Under the pieces are notes generated by a model. The model had not been told where the DNA came from, did no database searches, and was given only the letters and a program-made list of their open reading frames with translations. From assembly GCA_025667525.1 (NCBI GenBank), contig CM046875.1, positions 291,195,147 through 291,259,146 of the forward strand: a DNA stretch of 64,000 nucleotides, in the 5' to 3' direction. Of the stretch, positions 60,255 through 64,000 are shown piece by piece. Position 1 is the stretch's first letter; each line of letters starts with the position of its first letter. Both the position numbers and the translations under genes were made by a program. The DNA is from Glebionis coronaria. Taxonomy: Eukaryota; Streptophyta; Magnoliopsida; Asterales; Asteraceae.

Positions 60255-60448
60255 CTCTTTATGTTCGCAGTCTTGCTTTTAGACGGTCGAGTAAAGAGAA
60301 CGGCTAGTACAGCCGCGAAACCCTGTCAAGGAGATTCTTAATTGAATCTACCTGATCACAGGTACGATATTTAATATCGTATAACGGTCTTCACCGACCG
60401 GAGGTAAAACGCTACCGATTTAGGACGAATGTCAAAGCCATTCAGTCC
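60255..60448 (+). ncRNA. Terminal hairpin domain of the 3' tract (candidate RNA element)
   Basis: Successive stems: CTCTTTAT with GTAAAGAG (60255-60262, 60291-60298); CGGCT with AGCCG (60301-60305, 60311-60315); an ACGATATT/AATATCGT hairpin (about 60364-60380); CGGTC with GACCG around TTCACC (about 60385-60400); GGACGAATG with CATTCAGTCC (60423-60431, 60439-60448). The same stems occur in D with compensatory changes (24863-25052). Confidence 0.55.
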
Positions 60449-60784
60449 GTGTCTATGTTTTGTCTCGAGAAGGTGGCGTCACGGTGTACTCAGCAAAGTC
60501 AAAGATTCACAACCACATATTCATGCCCAAAGACTTATCCAACAATTGATAGTGTGAGCATGTGGATAAAGACACAAGATCACAAGATGGCAAAGACAAG
60601 TCAAGGATGATTTGAAGATCTCAAGACTTAAAGACAAAGTCGAAAGACAACGACAAAGGCTCAAAGATCACAGCATGAAGGAACAAAACTACTGTTACAC
60701 GTTCAAGACTCATTTATGACGAAATTCATAAATCTCCATTGGAATCCAAATATCAAAGAGGAATGACCTCACATTGGGGGAGAT

Positions 60785-61164
60785 TGTTAGCCTCAAAATA
60801 TTGAGTCAAACAAGAATGTTCGGTCATAGGTTTCTATTGTATTATTTATTAGAACGTTGTAATAAGTAGATATTTAGTCGTGATTCACGGGCTTGGATTT
60901 AAACTAATTAAAGTCCAAAATACAAGCCCGGCCCAATATATAGTCCATTAAAGCCCGCATGTGGGTGGACTATATATACTACCCTCCTAGCATGTTAGGA
61001 GGGTGGATGATCATTTGTAACTTCTTTTCTTAATCTAATCTCACCAAGTTAATCATCTCCTCTCTACTTTCTCTCACTACTTTCTCTCTCTAGGAATTCA
61101 TCTCTTCTTCATCTATTTTCTTTCTTTCTTCATTGCTTAATCATAACAAATACTTGGGACAACA
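60785..61164 (+). repeat. 3' LTR of copia E
   Basis: 380 bp, one substitution from the 5' LTR; followed by target duplication CCTTG at 61165-61169. Confidence 0.97.
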
Positions 61165-61169
61165 CCTTG

Positions 61170-62343
61170 ATAATTACCACCTTGGTTGTTGTTTCGATAG
61201 TTATTAGAATTTTGATTTGGTGGAGCTTGATTTTGGCGGGAACCTTGACCATTTTGGTTGTAAGTTCCCGTTGCTACATAAGCATTCGAAGTGTTACCAT
61301 CCGCGGTAATGCACTCGGAAAAATCATGAGCTCCACCACACAAAATACAACTCTTAGCAACCGCTTTAACCAAAGCGGAATATGAAGCTTCTTGAGCTTT
61401 CCAATGAGACATAAGAGTCGAAAACCTATCGAAAAACCGATTCTCCTCATTTGCTTCATCTTGCAAGGCATTAATGGAACGAGACGATGACGAGCCCAAA
61501 TTGGTAACACTCGGTGTGTTACGAGGGCTATAAACCTTAGACCTATTTTCAATGATTTTCAAAGCCTCTTTGGTTGTTTTGCACAAAAAATTACCACCCG
61601 CGGCGGCATTTAAGTAATCTCGTTCATGATCATTAAGCCCATTATAAAAAGTGTCAATTTGATGCAATTTCGGAAAAATCATGGTGTGGACATTCATGTA
61701 ACATTTCTTTAAACCTTTTCCAAGCCATTGAAAAACTTTCATTAGATCTTTATGTAAATCGTGAAATCTCGTTTTTCAAATGTGTTGTTTTAGATGGTGG
61801 AAAAAATTGATTCACAAATTTAGACACGAGATCGGCCCATGTCAAAATCGAATTTGGCGGTTCTTTCTCAAGCCATATCTTGGCGGGTCCATCTAACGAG
61901 TAGGGAAACAACATCATCTTAATGGCATCGTGTGGTACATCCTTAAACTTGCTTGTCGCGGTGAGACGATTAAATTGCCTAATGTGATAATGTGGGTTGT
62001 CTTTTTCGTGTCCGTGAAACTTGTTTGCTTGAAGCATAGACATTAAACCCGTCTTGATCTCGAAGTTCTCCGCAAGGATGGCGGGAATCACAATGGCTTC
62101 TCCAAAACCCTCGGTGGGTGCTTGAAGCAACTCCATCATAGTACGATTAGCTATGATAGCTTCTTGTTCTACAATAGGTTCTTCACTTGGAGTCTCTTCA
62201 CAAGAAAAATTAGGAGTAGGTGTTGCCTCCTTTCGGTTTCTACGTTTACGTGCACGTTTTGCTTGATTGCGAGTAAGCATAAACGTCACGTACAACGAGG
62301 GGATGAGCAAAGAAGATTCTTTTTGGTGTTTTGTATTTTTCAA
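61170..62343 (-). pseudogene. Athila gag of element H, N-terminal part
   Basis: Minus-strand frames 62343-61750 and 61742-61137 (the latter runs into LTR E) cover the Gag N-terminus. Landmarks: MLTRNQAKRARKRRNRK, a FHGHEKDNPHYHIRQFNR block, FPYSLDGPAKIWLEKEPPN, PSKTTHLKNEISRF, FYNGLNDHERDYL, and zinc knuckle CILCGGAHDFSEC at about 61340. Frameshifts near 61745 and 61650 and a stop after EISRF break it. The ORF open at 62343 starts 22 residues before the conserved MLTRNQ; the same extension is open in G, so either start is possible. E interrupts it at an Asn/Gly/Gln-rich tail. Confidence 0.87.
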
Positions 62344-63004
62344 TTTTTTTGTGGTTTTTGATGGTATTAACTTTTTTGGAGATTGGTGAATGTATTAAGT
62401 AGACAAAAATCTACAAATCTCCTCATTAATCAAATCTCTTGATTAAATAAGCATCAAGGAATGAAAACGATCACGTGGAGTAAACGCCTTCGATGACTTT
62501 AGAACGATGGTGGAACACCAAATCGTTCAAGAGGGTTTAATCAATAAAAACCAAGAAAATATATATGATATGTAATAATACTTTGGGCGACAAAACCCTC
62601 GATTAGCTCTAAAAATCAAATACTCACAAGCAAGCGGAGGAAACGAGGCAGCGCGAAGCACTTAAGAGCCTTTTTCCTGTAGGTCGTGAAATACAACTGC
62701 CTTATACCCACCTTATAGTTTGTATTTTTCAAAATCGAGCTTCACGAAAGTATTTATCTATTTTTGCCTTTTTCTTTGGTTTGAGATTCGAATACAATGA
62801 TTGGGTAATGACCTCCCAAGTCAAGGTTGTGATTTCTCACGTATTTGGAGTACTTGTGAATTTATTGTTCTACGTATACAATATATTAATAATATTCACA
62901 CAAAAACCGAAAAACGATAATACTTATTAGTAGAGTGCTACTAATACAAATACTATTTATGGCTATATAAAAACAACAATTGTTCAATCAAAACACAACA
63001 CGCC
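62344..63004 (-). other. Leader of element H
   Basis: Between PBS and gag on the minus strand, collinear with 37778-38472 of element G. Shared blocks include the CGTTTACTCCACGTGATCG-like stretch and AT-rich sequence around the gag start. No ORF. Confidence 0.7.
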
Positions 63005-63022
63005 TCCCCGGCAGCGGCGCCA
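63005..63022 (-). other. Primer binding site of element H (tRNA-Asp)
   Basis: Minus-strand TGGCGCCGCTGCCGGGGA, 17 of 18 bases complementary to the 3' end of plant tRNA-Asp; two bases from the LTR end. Confidence 0.87.
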
Positions 63023-63024
63023 TT

Positions 63025-64000
63025 TGATAGTTTTAAAATTAGATACTTGCTTTAGGAAAAACAAGCAACTAAAATATAGGGCAAGTGAGCACGATGATTT
63101 AGGAAAACCGTGTGTGAATGACCCTAAAGGTGAGTTCGTTCTCGAGGAGGCACGTGAGTTGTGTTAAGAAATGATTAATGTTTGTGATTATATTTGAGAA
63201 GAAAAGAAAAGAGAAATAAGAAAGAAATGACGGTTACGAAGACGGATCGAGCAAAGACGAAAAAGCGTTCACGTAAAACCGTAAAAAACTACAAATTTAA
63301 AAATTTTAAAACCTAAAAATTAATAAAAAGCTAAAATAAGTCTAAAATAATATAAATAAGAATAAAAATCCAATAAAAATATTTTAAAACCTTTTATTAA
63401 TTAAATATTCAATTTTAAATGCTAATTAAAGCCCTAAAATTAAATATAATTAATCAAAATGTCCAAAATATTATTTTATTGAACAAATAACTTACTTATA
63501 TTACCTAAGGACTAAAAAGTATTTTTCCTAATTTTTAAAAACTATTTTTTATTTTTAAATCACTAAAAACTATTTTTAAACTAAAATAATTATAAAAAAT
63601 AATAAAATAATGCTAAAAATAATTGGACACTTTTAAAAATCCTAAACTACTCTAATGAACAGAAAAAAAATGAAAAAGTTTGAAGAATATAAAATTTTTC
63701 ACTAAAAGACAAAAACAGTTTAAATAAAACCCTAATTAACTTAAATTAATTCTAAAAAATAATAAAAAGATGAACAGTAAAATATTTTTAACTAAAAATC
63801 TTAAAATCTTTTTCTAAGTCTAGGAAAATTATTAGAAATGAAAAATAATAATATTTACCACTAAATTCCAAAAAACAGAATATTAAAAAGTATTAAAAAA
63901 GGCTATTTAATCTAAAAAATATAAAATGAACAGTAAATAAAAATTTAACTAAATAGAAAAATCAAAAATAAAATTAGAAAAATAACAAAATTGGTTTGAA
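63025..64000 (-). repeat. 5' LTR of element H (continues past window)
   Basis: Matches 41579-42560 closely (about 2 percent differences plus small indels by eye). The LTR end on the minus strand is ...AACTATCA. Confidence 0.9.

Larger units (their letters stand above)
58260..60784 (+). other. Structured 3' non-coding tract of copia E
   Basis: 2.5 kb without ORFs between the pol stop and the 3' LTR, far longer than a plain copia 3' end. It contains five gggggag polypurine boxes (about 58625, 58914, 59046, 59126 and 60776), conserved blocks shared with D, two tandem 200-bp modules and a terminal hairpin domain. The last box, TTGGGGGAGAT, abuts the LTR and is the true polypurine tract. Confidence 0.8.
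49092..61164 (+). mobile_element. Young Ty1/copia element E
   Basis: Two 380-bp LTRs (49092-49471 and 60785-61164) with a single difference between them (A at about 49315, G at about 61008) bound a 12.07-kb element. Perfect target duplications CCTTG lie at 49087-49091 and 61165-61169, inside the gag of element H. Domain order is Gag, protease, integrase, RT, RNase H, which is Ty1/copia. It has a long minisatellite leader and a 2.5-kb structured 3' non-coding tract shared with D. Confidence 0.97.
41579..64000 (-). mobile_element. Athila-like Ty3/gypsy element H, gag-protease only
   Basis: On the minus strand: 5' LTR (64000 to 63025, continuing right), tRNA-Asp PBS, gag, protease, 3' non-coding region, polypurine tract and 3' LTR (45026 to 41579). 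Copia element E is inserted in gag with target duplication CCTTG. Between the protease ORF and the polypurine tract there are only 1.9 kb and no RT, RNase H or integrase motif, so this copy is non-autonomous. The two LTRs differ at about 2 percent of the roughly 975 comparable bases by eye. Confidence 0.88.

Overview
This window looks like nuclear DNA from a flowering plant, probably Asteraceae. The clade is inferred from the style of the retroelement ORFs, the F-box/FBA gene and the Ulp1-like exons. It is AT-rich heterochromatin made almost entirely of nested LTR retrotransposons. No rRNA, tRNA, CRISPR array or bacterial-type operon was seen. The only non-transposon coding material is one dead F-box gene (minus strand, broken into 21499-21935 and 26785-27462) and a two-exon Ulp1/C48 peptidase fragment (27697-28094, minus).

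Left block, 1-21490: Ty3/gypsy chromovirus-like element A (+). It enters the window inside its 5' LTR (ends 1995) and ends with a 2.9-kb 3' LTR (18547-21490). A second Ty3/gypsy element B (3460-15783, +, TSD TTACA) is nested in it. Both interiors are decayed, but RT, integrase and chromodomain traces can be read. A ends a few bases beyond the stop codon of the F-box gene. That gene was split by a solo LTR of the same family as A (C, 21936-26779, minus, TSD CTATC), which holds a 5'-truncated Ty1/copia remnant D (about 23166-25790).

Right block, about 28500-64000: a Russian-doll stack. Element F (5' LTR ending 29756, iMet PBS, gag-like ORF with one stop) is entered by Athila-like G (+, 33688 onward). 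G is cut at 39891 by LTR-like sequence I. I is cut at 41579 by Athila-like H (minus, tRNA-Asp PBS 63005-63022, gag plus protease only). H is cut at 49092-61164 by a young copia element E (TSD CCTTG, LTRs differing at one site in 380 bp). The right ends of H, I, G and F lie beyond the window.

E is the best-preserved element: a 1466-aa Gag-type ORF with coiled coils, then a pol frame (protease, integrase, RT, RNase H) carrying two in-frame stops and offset from gag. The most unusual signal is the 2.5-kb non-coding tract between pol and the 3' LTR of E. It is shared with D and contains a roughly 200-bp module in two tandem copies plus a terminal domain. Several stem-loops in it keep pairing through compensatory base changes among the four module copies, which suggests a selected RNA structure carried by this copia lineage.
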